A stretch of DNA of 34,355 nucleotides from Variovorax sp. CAN15 (GCF_030462475.1 NZ_JASMRZ010000015.1:71897-106251), one strand, 5' to 3'. Shown: positions 1-8,784, numbered from the stretch's first letter. The notes: generated from the letters alone by a model not told the origin. Program-made: numbers and translations.

Positions 1-1
1 G

Positions 2-217
2 CGGGTGCGCAAGATCGAGTCGCTCGCCAGCGCCGTGCACAACGTGCTGGAGCGCATCGAAGTGCTCACCGCCGAGGGCCCGCGCCATGCCTTCGTGCTG
101 GCCACCAACGTCTATCACAAGACCGCGCAGGGCTGGCGCATGGTGGCGCACCATGCGAGCCCCGGCAGCGCGCGCGAGCCGGACGATGCGAACGATCCGC
201 CCCAGACGCTGCACTGA
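2..217 (+). CDS. NTF2/SnoaL-like protein, C-terminal part
   Basis: This is the C-terminal end of a gene that begins outside the window; the frame is open from the left edge and ends with TGA at 215-217. About 71 residues are visible. The pattern HAFVLATNVYHKTAQGWRMV followed by HHASPG is the last two beta strands of a SnoaL/NTF2-like (DUF4440-type) fold, in which a 'gWrmvhhH.S' strand usually closes the domain. Relatives are small cytoplasmic proteins of uncertain role. The stop overlaps the ATG of the next gene by one base (TGATG), which suggests translational coupling with the hydrolase downstream. The internal GTG at position 5 should not be taken as the start. Confidence 0.75.
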   Translation, partial: RVRKIESLASAVHNVLERIEVLTAEGPRHAFVLATNVYHKTAQGWRMVAHHASPGSAREPDDANDPPQTLH

Positions 218-1299
218 TGCTTTCTCAGGTCGCTTCCTTCTCCCCGTCTGCTCCTGCCGGAACATCCCTCCAGGGGATGGGCTACGCCGCGCCGCGATGG
301 CTGCCCGGCGGCAACCTGCAGACCATCTGGGCGGCACTCTATGCCCGTCGCTTCGACGGGCCGGCACCGGTGTACCGGCGCGAGCGCTGGCCCACGCCGG
401 ACGGCGACTTCATCGATGTCGACTTCATCGACGCGCCGATGCCCGGCGCGCGGCCGCTGCTGGTGCTGTTCCACGGGCTCGAAGGCTCGTCGCGCAGCCA
501 CTATGCCGAAGCCTTCGCGGCCTTCGCGGCATCACGCGGCATGGCCTTCGCGGTGCCTCATTTCCGCGGCTGCAGCGGCGAGATGAACCTCGCGCCGCGC
601 GCCTACCACTCCGGCGACTTCGAGGAGATCGGCTGGATTCTCACGCGCATGCGCGAGCAGCACGCGCAAAAGGGCGGCGGCCCGGTGCTGGCGGCGGGCG
701 TGTCGCTGGGCGGCAATGCGCTGATGCGATGGGCCTGCGAAGCGGGCGAAACGGCTTCGGGCGTGGTGAGCGCGGTGGCCTCGGTCTGCGCGCCGCTCGA
801 CCTCGCGGCGGGCGGCGAAGCCATCGGCAAGGGCTTCAACAAGCTGGTCTACACGCGCATGTTCCTCTCGACCATGAAGCCCAAGGCGCTGGCCAAGCTG
901 GCGCAGTTTCCGGGCCTGTTCGACCGCGAGCGGCTGGTGTCGTCGCGCAACCTCTACGAATTCGACAACGTCTTCACCGCGCCGCTGCACGGCTTTCGCG
1001 ATGCCGACGACTACTGGACGCGGGGCTCGGCCAAGCCGCACCTGGCCTCGATCCGCGTGCCCGCGCTGGTGGTGAATGCGCGCAACGATCCTTTCATTCC
1101 GGCGCGAAGCCTGCCCGGGCCCGGCGAGGTCGGCTCGCACGTCACGCTGTGGCAGCCCGAGCACGGCGGGCACGTCGGCTTTCCGATGGGGCTGCCGCCG
1201 GGGCATGTGAGGGGCATGCCGGAGCGCGTCGGCGGCTGGCTGCAGCTTCATGGCGGCGCTTCCGCTGACGGTGGGGGCTTGTCGTCGGAACGAGAATGA
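217..1299 (+). CDS. YheT-family alpha/beta hydrolase
   Basis: This 360-residue protein is an alpha/beta hydrolase of the YheT/EMB8 group, predicted esterases of unknown natural substrate. Near the N-terminus is the family hallmark PRWLPGGNLQTIW (residues 26-38). The oxyanion region is LFHGLEGSS (84-92). The catalytic triad is visible: nucleophile Ser163 in GVSLGG, Asp291 in NARNDPFIP and His319 in EHGGHVGF. Length is slightly above the usual 320-340 because of about 20 extra N-terminal residues. The ATG at 217 overlaps the previous stop but has no clear ribosome binding site. The in-frame ATG at 277 (MGYAAPRW) gives a more typical length, so the start is uncertain. Family identity is secure; substrate is not known. 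Confidence 0.9.
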   Translation: MLSQVASFSPSAPAGTSLQGMGYAAPRWLPGGNLQTIWAALYARRFDGPAPVYRRERWPTPDGDFIDVDFIDAPMPGARPLLVLFHGLEGSSRSHYAEAFAAFAASRGMAFAVPHFRGCSGEMNLAPRAYHSGDFEEIGWILTRMREQHAQKGGGPVLAAGVSLGGNALMRWACEAGETASGVVSAVASVCAPLDLAAGGEAIGKGFNKLVYTRMFLSTMKPKALAKLAQFPGLFDRERLVSSRNLYEFDNVFTAPLHGFRDADDYWTRGSAKPHLASIRVPALVVNARNDPFIPARSLPGPGEVGSHVTLWQPEHGGHVGFPMGLPPGHVRGMPERVGGWLQLHGGASADGGGLSSERE

Positions 1300-1303
1300 C
1301 GTT

Positions 1304-1867
1304 ATGGATGACATCGTCAAGCAAGCGCTCGCCAAATGGCCCAACGTGCCGCACTGCTACGGCTGGCTGGGCTTGGACGCGCGCGGCAACTGGTACATGC
1401 GCGACGACCGCACCCAGGCGCAGGGCCCGTTCCGCAACGCCAAGGGCTCGATGCTGCGGCACGACAAGCTGATCGAATTCATCCACCGCAACTACGAGCA
1501 TGACGACGAAGGGCAGTGGTTCTTCCAGAACGGACCGCAGCGGGTCTACGTGGAACTGGAGGCCGCGCCACTGGTGTGGCGTGTTGCCGAGGATGCGAGT
1601 GGCGGCTTCGCCGTCACAGCCCATACGGGCGCGGTGGTCACGGTGTCGGACTGCCTGCTCGACGAGGACGGCCGGCTCTATCTGGCGTCGCCGCTGGGGC
1701 TCGGGCTGGTGCACACGCAGGACGTGGGCATCGCGGCCGAGGCCGTCGAACGGGGCATCTGGACGCCGGAGGCTGCGCAGGCCAGCGAACTGCCCTCGCG
1801 CTTCGGCCACGTGCTGAGCCCGGCCGAACGCCACGCGGCCGTTGCTGCTGCGGCCCCGCAAGCCTGA
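1304..1867 (+). CDS. conserved hypothetical protein of Burkholderiales (DUF2946-type in my memory)
   Basis: This gene encodes 187 residues with no signal peptide or membrane segment. It begins MDDIVKQALAKWPNVPHCYG and continues with aromatic-rich segments (GWLGLD, GNWYMRDD, GQWFFQNGPQRVYVELE). These look like a compact soluble beta-rich domain repeated across Burkholderiales. I recall such proteins carrying a DUF name (possibly DUF2946), but I cannot confirm the number. I chose the ATG at 1304 over the upstream start at 1250, which would run through the end of yheT. The gene lies 4 bp after the hydrolase and is probably in the same operon. A strong hairpin follows at 1875. Function unknown. 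Confidence 0.8.
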   Translation: MDDIVKQALAKWPNVPHCYGWLGLDARGNWYMRDDRTQAQGPFRNAKGSMLRHDKLIEFIHRNYEHDDEGQWFFQNGPQRVYVELEAAPLVWRVAEDASGGFAVTAHTGAVVTVSDCLLDEDGRLYLASPLGLGLVHTQDVGIAAEAVERGIWTPEAAQASELPSRFGHVLSPAERHAAVAAAAPQA

Positions 1868-1874
1868 ATGGAAA

Positions 1875-1910
1875 AAGCCGGCGCTGGGCCGGCTTCTTTC
1901 TTTTTGCTGA
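1875..1910. terminator. bidirectional Rho-independent terminator
   Basis: AAGCCGGC (1875-1882) pairs perfectly with GCCGGCTT (1888-1895) around a 5-base loop. On the plus strand it is followed by CTTTCTTTTT; on the minus strand by five T's. It lies between two convergent genes, the hypothetical protein ending at 1867 and the cytochrome ending at 1924, and can stop both. Confidence 0.85.
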
Positions 1911-1923
1911 TCAGGGAAAACGC

Positions 1924-2544
1924 TTACTTGGCTGGCGCGCTCGCCGGTGCGGCAGGCGCCGCGCCCGAAGCGCCTTCTGCAGGCGCCGCCGCAGCGGCAG
2001 GGCGATCCGGCACGGGGAACTTGGCGCCGCCGGCATTGGCCATGTAGACCACGGCGCGGCCCACTTCGAGGTCTTCGAAGTCGCCGCCACCCTGCGCAGG
2101 CATGGCGCCCTTGCCCTTGAGTGCGTGCTCGAGCAGCGTTGCGTAGCCCTGGCCGATGCGCGGGCCCCAGGCTGCTGCGTCGTTCAGGTGCGGGGCTCCG
2201 GGAATGCCGGGCGCGCCGTGGCAGGTGACGCATTGGGCCTTGAACACGGCCTCGCCGGTTGCCAGCGGGCGGTTGGCGTCACGGATCTCGATGCTGCCGA
2301 CCTTCTTGAGGCGTTCGGCCACTTCGCGGTCGCGCGCTTCCTTGGTCACGCCGTATAGCGCCATGCTGTCGCCTTCGGCGGTGCCGGCGGGCTTGTTGCC
2401 CGAGACCACGTAGGAGACAAGGCCCACGATGATCAGGATCGGGGCAATGAAGGAAAAAAATACCGCGAGCAGCAGTTGCTTCGGGTTCTTGATCGGCCCG
2501 GTGTGGGCTTCTTCTGTGGCCTGGTAATGCGGGTCTGCGCTCAT
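1924..2544 (-). CDS. membrane-anchored cytochrome c5-like protein
   Basis: This 206-residue c-type cytochrome has one N-terminal membrane segment (about residues 22-48, rich in F, I, L, V) that anchors a periplasmic haem domain. The haem-binding site is CVTCH (Cys105, Cys108, His109), and Met148 in KGAMPAQGGG is the probable sixth ligand. The segment AAWGPRIGQGYATLLEHAL is typical of the cytochrome c5/c555 group. The C-terminus is an Ala/Pro-rich tail of about 25 residues. I start at ATG 2544 because GAGG lies 6 bases upstream; the TTG at 2556 would place the ribosome site inside the gene. Likely role: electron carrier in aerobic respiration. A perfect TATAAT (2604-2599, minus strand) lies upstream. 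Confidence 0.9.
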   Translation of the reverse strand: MSADPHYQATEEAHTGPIKNPKQLLLAVFFSFIAPILIIVGLVSYVVSGNKPAGTAEGDSMALYGVTKEARDREVAERLKKVGSIEIRDANRPLATGEAVFKAQCVTCHGAPGIPGAPHLNDAAAWGPRIGQGYATLLEHALKGKGAMPAQGGGDFEDLEVGRAVVYMANAGGAKFPVPDRPAAAAAPAEGASGAAPAAPASAPAK

Positions 2545-2611
2545 TCGCGTCCTCAATTATCGGGGGCTCGTCGGGGGGCTTTTCCTAACCAACCGGCGAT
2601 TATAGAGAGAG

Positions 2612-2633
2612 CCCTTGCCCGCCGGGGCAAGGG
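2612..2633. repeat. perfect 9-bp inverted repeat upstream of cytochrome gene
   Basis: CCCTTGCCC (2612-2620) and GGGCAAGGG (2625-2633) form a hairpin with a 4-base loop. It lies between the efflux operon's end and the TATAAT before the cytochrome gene. It has no T-run, so it may be an operator or a weak terminator for the operon arriving from the right on the minus strand. Confidence 0.6.
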
Positions 2634-2644
2634 AGCACCCTTAT

Positions 2645-2711
2645 GGGACGCCTTGGCGTCTCAGCCCTGTTCGGGACGCCTTGGCTTCTCGTTCCCGTCG
2701 AGACGCCAAGG
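2645..2711. repeat. repeated GACGCCTTGG motifs, hairpin after efflux operon
   Basis: The segment holds two direct copies of GGGACGCCTTGGC followed by (G/T)TCTC (2645-2662 and 2673-2690), then the inverted form GAGACGCCAAGG (2700-2711). The first copy matches the inverted form perfectly over 12 bp (2651-2662 with 2700-2711). The second pairs with it over a 9-base loop with one mismatch. It directly follows the stop of the outer-membrane factor gene on the minus strand and could act as a transcription terminator or mRNA-stabilising hairpin. Confidence 0.6.
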
Positions 2712-2719
2712 TTTACTTC

Positions 2720-4165
2720 TCAGCCCTTGCTGGCCGAGGCGTCGTTGCCGCCGTCGCGCGTGGCCCAGCCGCCGCCCAGCGTCTTGTACAGCGTGACCTG
2801 GTTCTGCAGCTGCAGCAGGCGCGTCGTCACCGCCGACTGCTGCGCCGCGAACAGCGAGCGCTGCGCGTCGAGGAGGTCGAGCGCGCTGGCGATGCCGTTG
2901 CGGTAGCGCAGGTCGGAGAGCTTGAAGCGCACGGCTTCCGCGTCGGCCTGCGCACGCTGCGCGCGCACCTGCTCACCCAGCGTGGCGCGGCCCGCGAGCG
3001 CGTCGGCCACTTCGCGGAACGCAGTCTGGATCGACTTCTCGTACTGCGCCACCGCGATCTCGCGTCCGGCCTTGGCCGAGCCGAGCGTCGCGAAGTTGCG
3101 GCCGGCATCGAAGATCGGCAGCGTGACCGTCGGCGCGAAGGACCAGGCCTTGGAGCCGCGGTCGAACAGGCCCGAGAACTCGCTGCTCGCGGTGCCGATG
3201 GAACTCGTCAGCGACACGCGCGGGAAGAAGTTCGCGCGCGCCGCGCCGATGTTGGCGTTGGCCGCGATCAGCTGCTGCTCCGCCGAGCGGATGTCCGGCC
3301 GTTCGGCCAGCAGGTCCGAAGGCAGGCCGGCCGGCACGTCGGGCATCGGCTTGATGCCGTCCAGGCCCTTGACGCCACCGGCGGTGGCATCGGCCGGTAC
3401 CGGCGCGCCCAGCAGCAGGGCGAGGGCGTTCTCGTCCTGCGCGCGGGTGCGCAGCTGTTGCGCATAGGCGGCGCGCGCGGTTTCCAGTGCCGAGTTCGCC
3501 GACTGGAAGTCGAGTTCCGAGGACACGCCGTTGTCGAAGCGCAGCTTCGTGAGGCGCACCGACTCCTCGCGCGTGACCATCGTCTGCCGCGTGATCTCCA
3601 GCAGCTCGTCATCGGCCAGCAGGGTGAGCCAGCCGTTGGCGACCGAGGCGATCAGGCTGATCTGCACCGCCTTGCGGGTCTCGTCCGTGGCGAGGTACTG
3701 CGCCAGCGCCTGGTCCTTCAGCGCGCGGATGCGGCCGAAGAAGTCGATCTCCCACGAGGTGAAGCCGAAGTTGACGCTGTACTGCGAGGCCACGCTGCCC
3801 TGGCTCGGGTCGATCGCCTGGTAGGCGTTGGGACTGGAGCGCGAGCCCGTGCCCGTCAGGCCGAGCGCGGGGAACAGGTTCGAGCGCTCGATCTGGAACT
3901 GCGCGCGCGCCTGCTCGATGTTGAGCACCGACACGCGCAGGTCGCGGTTGTTCGCGAGCGCCGTGCGGATCAGGCCCGCCAGGCGAGGGTCGGTGAAGAA
4001 GTCCTGCCACGGCAGGTTGGCCGCGGCCTGGCCCGGCGGCTGCGATGGGTCGCCCGGGTAGGTGGTGGGCACCGGCGCCGCGGGGCGCTCGTAGGTCGGG
4101 ATCAGCGAGCAGCCGGCCAGCAGCATCGCTGCGGCCAGGGCTGTGGGAATGAATTTCTTAGTCAT
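2720..4165 (-). CDS. RND efflux outer-membrane factor (OprM/NodT family lipoprotein)
   Basis: This gene encodes 481 residues of an outer-membrane channel of the TolC/OprM class, the exit duct of the tripartite pump encoded just upstream. A lipoprotein signal runs MTKKFIPTALAAAMLLAGCS with the lipidated Cys19. Two OEP repeats follow: the first carries WQDFFTDPRLAGLIRTAL and NLFPALGLTGTGS, the second LLAERPDIRSAEQQLIAANA and NFFPRVSLTSSIG. It ends in the typical LYKTLGGGW. I start at ATG 4165, which overlaps the pump gene's stop by 8 bp. The longer frame from 4222 would lie inside the pump gene. Third gene of the minus-strand operon. Confidence 0.95.
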   Translation of the reverse strand: MTKKFIPTALAAAMLLAGCSLIPTYERPAAPVPTTYPGDPSQPPGQAAANLPWQDFFTDPRLAGLIRTALANNRDLRVSVLNIEQARAQFQIERSNLFPALGLTGTGSRSSPNAYQAIDPSQGSVASQYSVNFGFTSWEIDFFGRIRALKDQALAQYLATDETRKAVQISLIASVANGWLTLLADDELLEITRQTMVTREESVRLTKLRFDNGVSSELDFQSANSALETARAAYAQQLRTRAQDENALALLLGAPVPADATAGGVKGLDGIKPMPDVPAGLPSDLLAERPDIRSAEQQLIAANANIGAARANFFPRVSLTSSIGTASSEFSGLFDRGSKAWSFAPTVTLPIFDAGRNFATLGSAKAGREIAVAQYEKSIQTAFREVADALAGRATLGEQVRAQRAQADAEAVRFKLSDLRYRNGIASALDLLDAQRSLFAAQQSAVTTRLLQLQNQVTLYKTLGGGWATRDGGNDASASKG

Positions 4166-7100
4166 GTTTCGTTTCCTCGGCGGAGATGCCGGCGGCTTCG
4201 GCGTGCCGCTTGTCGGCTTCACGCTGGCGCGCGCTGCCCTTGAACAGGCTGCGCACCACCACGAAGAACACCGGCACGAAGATCACGGCCAGCGCCGTGC
4301 CCGTCACCATGCCGCCCAGCACGCCGGTGCCGATGGCACGCTGGCTGGCCGAGCCGGCGCCCGAGGCGAGCACCAGCGGCAGCACGCCCAGGCCGAAGGC
4401 CAGCGAGGTCATCACGATCGGGCGGAAGCGCAGGTGCGCGGCGGCCAGCGCCGATTCGATCACGCCCTTGCCCTGCGCCTGCAGGTCCTTCGCGAACTCG
4501 ATGATCAGGATCGCGTTCTTCGCGGACAGGCCGATGATCGTGATCAGGCCCACCTGGAAGTACACGTCGTTCGAATAGGCGCGCAGCATCGTCGCCACCA
4601 GCACGCCCAGCACGCCCAGCGGCACCACCAGGATCACCGACAGCGGGATCGACCAGCTCTCGTACAGCGCGGCCAGGCAGAGGAACACCGCCAGGATCGC
4701 GAAGCCGTAAAGGATGATGGCCTGCGAGCCGGCGAGCTTCTCTTCGCGCGACTGGCCGGTCCATTCGTAGCCGAAGCCGGCGGGCAGCTGCGATGCGAGC
4801 TTCTCCATCTCGGCCATCGCCGCGCCCGTGCTGTAGCCGGGAGCCGCGTCGCCGCTGATGCGGATCGCCGGGTAGCCGTTGTAGCGCACCGTCTGCGTGG
4901 CGCCCGTGACCCACTTGGTGGTCGCGAAGGCCGACAGCGGCACCGGCTGGCCCTGCGTGTTGCTGGCGTTCAGCTTGAGCAGGTCGTCGGGCTGCATCCG
5001 CGCCGGGGCGTCGGCCTGCACCACCACGCGCTGCAGGCGGCCGCGGTTCGGGAAGTCGTTGATGTAGCTCGAACCCAGCGCGGTCGACAGCGTCGCGTTG
5101 ATCGCGTCGAAGCTCACGCCCAGCGCGTTGGCCTTGTCGCGGTCGATGTCGATCTGCAACTGCGGCGCGTCTTCGAGGCCGTCGGGACGGACCTGCGCCA
5201 GCACTTTGCTCTGCGAGGCCATGCCCAGCAGCTGGTTGCGCGCGGCGATCAGCGCGTCGTGGCCGGCGCCCGCGCGGTCCTGCAGGCGGAAGCTGAAGCC
5301 GCTGGCGTTGCCCAGTTCGGGAATGGGCGGCGGGCTCAGCGGGTAGATGAAGGCGTCGCGGATGCCCGAGAGCGCACCGAAGGCACGGCCGGCCAGCGCG
5401 CTGGCCGAGTGGGCCGGGTCCTTGCGTTCTTCCCAGTCCTTCAGCGTCACGAAGGCGAGGCCCGCGTTCTGGCCCTGGCCCGAGAAGCTGAAGCCCATCA
5501 CGCCGACCATGCTCTGCACTTCGGGCTGCTTCAGGATGAAGCCCTCGACCTGCTGCATGACCGACAGCGCGCGTTCCTGCGTGGCGCCCGGGGGCAGCTG
5601 CACGTTCACGATGATGTTGCCCTGGTCTTCCTGCGGCAGGAACGAGCTCGGCAGGCGGGTGTAGGTGAACACCACCGCGCCGATGATCGCGGCGTAGATG
5701 ACGAGGTAGCGCGCGGCGCGGCGCAGCACGCGGGCGACGAGGCTCTCGTAGCCCTTGGCCGTGCGCGTGAAACCGCGGTTGAACCAACCGAAGAAGCCGG
5801 TCTTCTCGTGATGGTGGCCTGCTTCGACCGGCTTGAGCAGCGTGGCGCACAACGCCGGCGTGAGCGACAGCGCCATGAACGCCGAGAAGCCGATCGACGC
5901 CACCATCACCGCCGAGAACTGGCGGTAGATATTGCCGGTGGAGCCCGCGAAGAACGCGAGCGGCACGAACACCGACACCAGCACCACCGTCACGCCGATG
6001 ATGGCGCCGGAGATCTGGCGCATGGCCTTGCGCGTCGCCTCGAGCGGCGAGAGCCCCTCTTCGCTCATGATGCGCTCGACGTTCTCCACCACCACGATGG
6101 CGTCGTCCACCACGATACCGATCACCAGCACCATCCCGAACATGGTCAGCACGTTGATCGAGAAGCCCAGCGCCAGCAGCGAGGCGAAGGTGCCCAGCAG
6201 CGCGATCGGCACCACGATGGTCGGGATGATCGTGTAGCGCCAGTTCTGCAGGAACAGGAACATCACGATGAACACCAGCGCCACCGCTTCCAGCAGCGTC
6301 TTGACCACTTCGGTGATGGAGATCTGCACGAAGCGCGAGCTGTCGTACGGAATCGCCCACTTCACGCCCTGCGGGAAGTAGCGCTCTAGTTCGGCCATCT
6401 TGGCGCGGATCGCCTTGGCCGACTGCAGCGCGTTGCCGTTGGGCGTGGGCTGCACGCCCACGCCGACCGCGGGCACGCCGTTCAGGCGCGCCGAGGTGGC
6501 GTACGACTGGCCGCCGAGTTCGACACGGGCCACGTCCTTCAGCCGCACGGTCGAGCCGTCGGTGTTGGCGCGCAGCACGATGTTCTTGAACTGCTCGACA
6601 TTGACCAGCTGGCCGTTCACCGTCACCGTGGCCGCGATGGCCTGGCCCGGGATGTTGGGCAGGTCGCCCAGCGTGCCCGAGGACACCTGCGCGTTCTGCG
6701 CGCGGATGGCGTTGTTGACGTCGGTCGCCGACAGGTTGAAGCCCTGCAGCTTGGCCGGATCGATCCACACGCGCATCGCGTTCTCGGAGCCGAAGAGCTG
6801 GGCCTGGCCCACGCCGACCACGCGCTGCAGCTCGGGCACGACGTTGCGCGCGGCATAGTCGCCGAGCGCCACCGGGTCGAAGTTCGGGTTGTCCGAAGAC
6901 AGCATCACGAACATCAGGAAGTTGTTGCGCGACTTGTCCACGCGCACGCCCTGCTGCGTCACGGCGGAGGGCAGGCGCGGCGTCGCGCGCGACAGCCGGT
7001 TCTGCACGTCCACCTGCGCGAGGTCGTCGTTGGTGCCGGGCTCGAAGCTGATCGTGATGGAGCCGGTGCCATCCGCCTGGGCCACCGATTCCATGTAGAT

Positions 7101-7325
7101 CAGGCCCGGCGAGCCGTTCATTTCACGCTCGATGACGGACAGCACGCTGTCCTCGAGCGTCTGCGCCGAGGCACCGGGGTAGGCGACATTGATGACGATG
7201 GCGGGAGGCGCCACCGGCGGGTACTGCGAGATCGGCAGCTGGGTGATTGACACACCGCCCACCACCAGGATGAACAGTGCGATCACCCAGGCGAAGATCG
7301 GTCGGTCGATAAAGAATTTGGCCAT
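4158..7325 (-). CDS. RND multidrug efflux pump, AcrB/MexB (HAE1) type
   Basis: This 1055-residue inner-membrane proton antiporter is full length for the HAE1 family. The N-terminus MAKFFIDRPIFAWVIALFI is the family's first membrane helix, followed by the porter domain (QLPISQYPPVAPP, YPGASAQT). The proton-relay aspartates Asp407 and Asp408 are present in GIVVDDAIVVVENVERIM at the same numbers as in AcrB. The C-half shows GLSAKNAILIIEFAKD with the relay lysine. Twelve membrane segments are expected. It should expel lipophilic drugs, dyes or solvents together with the adaptor (upstream) and the outer-membrane channel (overlapping downstream). Control is probably by the divergent TetR at 8785. 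Confidence 0.95.
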   Translation of the reverse strand: MAKFFIDRPIFAWVIALFILVVGGVSITQLPISQYPPVAPPAIVINVAYPGASAQTLEDSVLSVIEREMNGSPGLIYMESVAQADGTGSITISFEPGTNDDLAQVDVQNRLSRATPRLPSAVTQQGVRVDKSRNNFLMFVMLSSDNPNFDPVALGDYAARNVVPELQRVVGVGQAQLFGSENAMRVWIDPAKLQGFNLSATDVNNAIRAQNAQVSSGTLGDLPNIPGQAIAATVTVNGQLVNVEQFKNIVLRANTDGSTVRLKDVARVELGGQSYATSARLNGVPAVGVGVQPTPNGNALQSAKAIRAKMAELERYFPQGVKWAIPYDSSRFVQISITEVVKTLLEAVALVFIVMFLFLQNWRYTIIPTIVVPIALLGTFASLLALGFSINVLTMFGMVLVIGIVVDDAIVVVENVERIMSEEGLSPLEATRKAMRQISGAIIGVTVVLVSVFVPLAFFAGSTGNIYRQFSAVMVASIGFSAFMALSLTPALCATLLKPVEAGHHHEKTGFFGWFNRGFTRTAKGYESLVARVLRRAARYLVIYAAIIGAVVFTYTRLPSSFLPQEDQGNIIVNVQLPPGATQERALSVMQQVEGFILKQPEVQSMVGVMGFSFSGQGQNAGLAFVTLKDWEERKDPAHSASALAGRAFGALSGIRDAFIYPLSPPPIPELGNASGFSFRLQDRAGAGHDALIAARNQLLGMASQSKVLAQVRPDGLEDAPQLQIDIDRDKANALGVSFDAINATLSTALGSSYINDFPNRGRLQRVVVQADAPARMQPDDLLKLNASNTQGQPVPLSAFATTKWVTGATQTVRYNGYPAIRISGDAAPGYSTGAAMAEMEKLASQLPAGFGYEWTGQSREEKLAGSQAIILYGFAILAVFLCLAALYESWSIPLSVILVVPLGVLGVLVATMLRAYSNDVYFQVGLITIIGLSAKNAILIIEFAKDLQAQGKGVIESALAAAHLRFRPIVMTSLAFGLGVLPLVLASGAGSASQRAIGTGVLGGMVTGTALAVIFVPVFFVVVRSLFKGSARQREADKRHAEAAGISAEETKHD

Positions 7326-7343
7326 TTGCGGGCGCGCTCCTGA

Positions 7344-8603
7344 TTACTTCTTCTCGGCCGGGGTCTTCTCGGCGGAGGCGGCAGCCGCGGGCTTGGCTGC
7401 GCCGCCGTTGGGGTTCGGCTTGGTCCACGGGACGGCCTTCACCGGCGTGCCCGGCGGCATCATCTGCAGCTTCTGGAAGCCGTCGACCATCACCTGTTCG
7501 CCGGCCTTCAGGCCGTCGAGCACCACCCACTGGTTGTCCTTGGCGGCGCTGATCTTGACGGTGCGCTTGCTGATCTTGCCGTCCTTGTCGACCACCGACA
7601 CCGTGTCGCCCTGCTGGGTGCGCGTGACGGCCTGCTGCGGCACCGTGATGGCGTTGGTGGCCTGGGCCTGCTCGAGCTTCACGCGCACGTACAGGCCGGG
7701 CAGCAGCTCGCCCTTGGGGTTGGGCACTTCGGCGCGCAGCGTGACCTGGCCGGTGGTGGAGTCGACCGTGAGGTCGGAGAACAGCAGCTTGCCTTCGAGC
7801 GGGTAGTCGGTGCCGTCTTCGAGCACCACGCGGATGGTCGCGGCGTCCTCGCCGCTGGCGCGCTTGTACTGGCCGGCGGCCACCGCGCGGCGCAGCTTCA
7901 TCGCGTCGGTGGCCGACTGCGTGAAGTTGACGTACATCGGGTTGATCTGCTGGACCACGGCAAGCTCGGTGGCATCGCCCTGGCCCACCAGCGCGCCTTC
8001 GGTCACGAGGGCGCGGCCGATGCGGCCCGCAATGGGAGATGTCACGTCGGCATAGCCGAGGTTGATCCTGGCCGTCTGCACGGCGGCGCGGCCGGCCGCC
8101 ACGTCGGCTTCGGCGGTCTTCTGCGAAGCCACGGCGGTCGCGTATTCCTGCTTGCTCACCGCGTTGGCCTCGACCAGCGGCTTGTAGCGATCGGCCAGGG
8201 CCTTGGCCTGCACGGCGTTGGCTTCGGCGCGCGCGAGCGTCGCCTGCGCGTTCTGGGCGGCGGCCACCAGCGGCGCCGGATCGATGCGGAACAGCAACTG
8301 GCCGGCCTTCACGTCACTGCCTTCGCGGAATTCGCGCTTGAGCAGGATGCCCGATGCGCGGGCGCGGACCTGGGCGATGCGCGAGGCTTCGAGTCGGCCG
8401 GGCAGTTCGGTAACGAGGCCGACGTCGGTCGGCGTGGCCACGATCACGCCGACTTCCGGAGCCGGGTGAGCGCCGCCGCCACCGCCCGCGCCTGCGGGCG
8501 CCTCGCTCTTGCCACAGCCCGCGAGGACCAGCAGGACGACGGCGGCCACGGTCGCGAGGCGCGGCGAAAAGGACGATTGACGCGAGACATGCAGGAGAGG
8601 CAT
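7344..8603 (-). CDS. RND efflux periplasmic adaptor (AcrA/MexA type)
   Basis: This 419-residue lipoprotein links pump and channel in the periplasm. The signal peptide ends in LVLAGC with lipidated Cys30, then a Gly-rich linker. Family motifs are in order: PGRLEASRIAQVRARASGIL (barrel-sandwich domain), KAGQLLFRIDPAPL, a coiled-coil hairpin around 120-190, DVTSPIAGRIGRALVTEGALV, and PGLYVRVKLEQ in the beta-barrel domain. A Lys/Ala-rich C-terminal tail ends AEKTPAEKK. The ATG at 8603 is preceded by AAAGGA; the longer frame to 8744 would cross the operator. First gene of the operon, 18 bp before the pump gene. Confidence 0.93.
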   Translation of the reverse strand: MPLLHVSRQSSFSPRLATVAAVVLLVLAGCGKSEAPAGAGGGGGAHPAPEVGVIVATPTDVGLVTELPGRLEASRIAQVRARASGILLKREFREGSDVKAGQLLFRIDPAPLVAAAQNAQATLARAEANAVQAKALADRYKPLVEANAVSKQEYATAVASQKTAEADVAAGRAAVQTARINLGYADVTSPIAGRIGRALVTEGALVGQGDATELAVVQQINPMYVNFTQSATDAMKLRRAVAAGQYKRASGEDAATIRVVLEDGTDYPLEGKLLFSDLTVDSTTGQVTLRAEVPNPKGELLPGLYVRVKLEQAQATNAITVPQQAVTRTQQGDTVSVVDKDGKISKRTVKISAAKDNQWVVLDGLKAGEQVMVDGFQKLQMMPPGTPVKAVPWTKPNPNGGAAKPAAAASAEKTPAEKK

Positions 8604-8696
8604 GCGATTCCTTTGAAGCGAAGACGGGAGATGGCGCGTTCGCGGCGTGAGCCGTAAACCTGTACAGCCAGGGAGGCCATCGGGGAAGCCGGCTAG

Positions 8697-8722
8697 TTTA
8701 CATACATTCATGGATGTATAGT
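8697..8722. promoter_or_regulatory. AcrR-like operator in divergent efflux promoter
   Basis: ATACAT (8702-8707) and ATGTAT (8714-8719) form an inverted repeat within TACATACATTCATGGATGTA. This closely resembles the palindrome bound by AcrR/TtgR-type repressors upstream of acrAB-like operons. It lies between the adaptor gene (minus) and the tetR gene (plus), and the right half overlaps TATAGT, a possible -10 for tetR. Binding by the neighbouring TetR is inferred. Confidence 0.75.
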
Positions 8723-8784
8723 GACAGCCGAGCAATGGCCCCACGATACATAGAGGGCGTTGTCTTTACAAATCAGGAGACTTG

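Noticed and set aside
2615..4243. 542-residue plus-strand frame opposite the outer-membrane factor
   Set aside because: Arg/Ala-rich antisense shadow with no domain.
4143..6389. 748-residue plus-strand open frame opposite the first RND pump
   Set aside because: Composition is His/Arg/Glu-rich and it is exactly antisense to a conserved pump gene; typical shadow frame in high-GC DNA.
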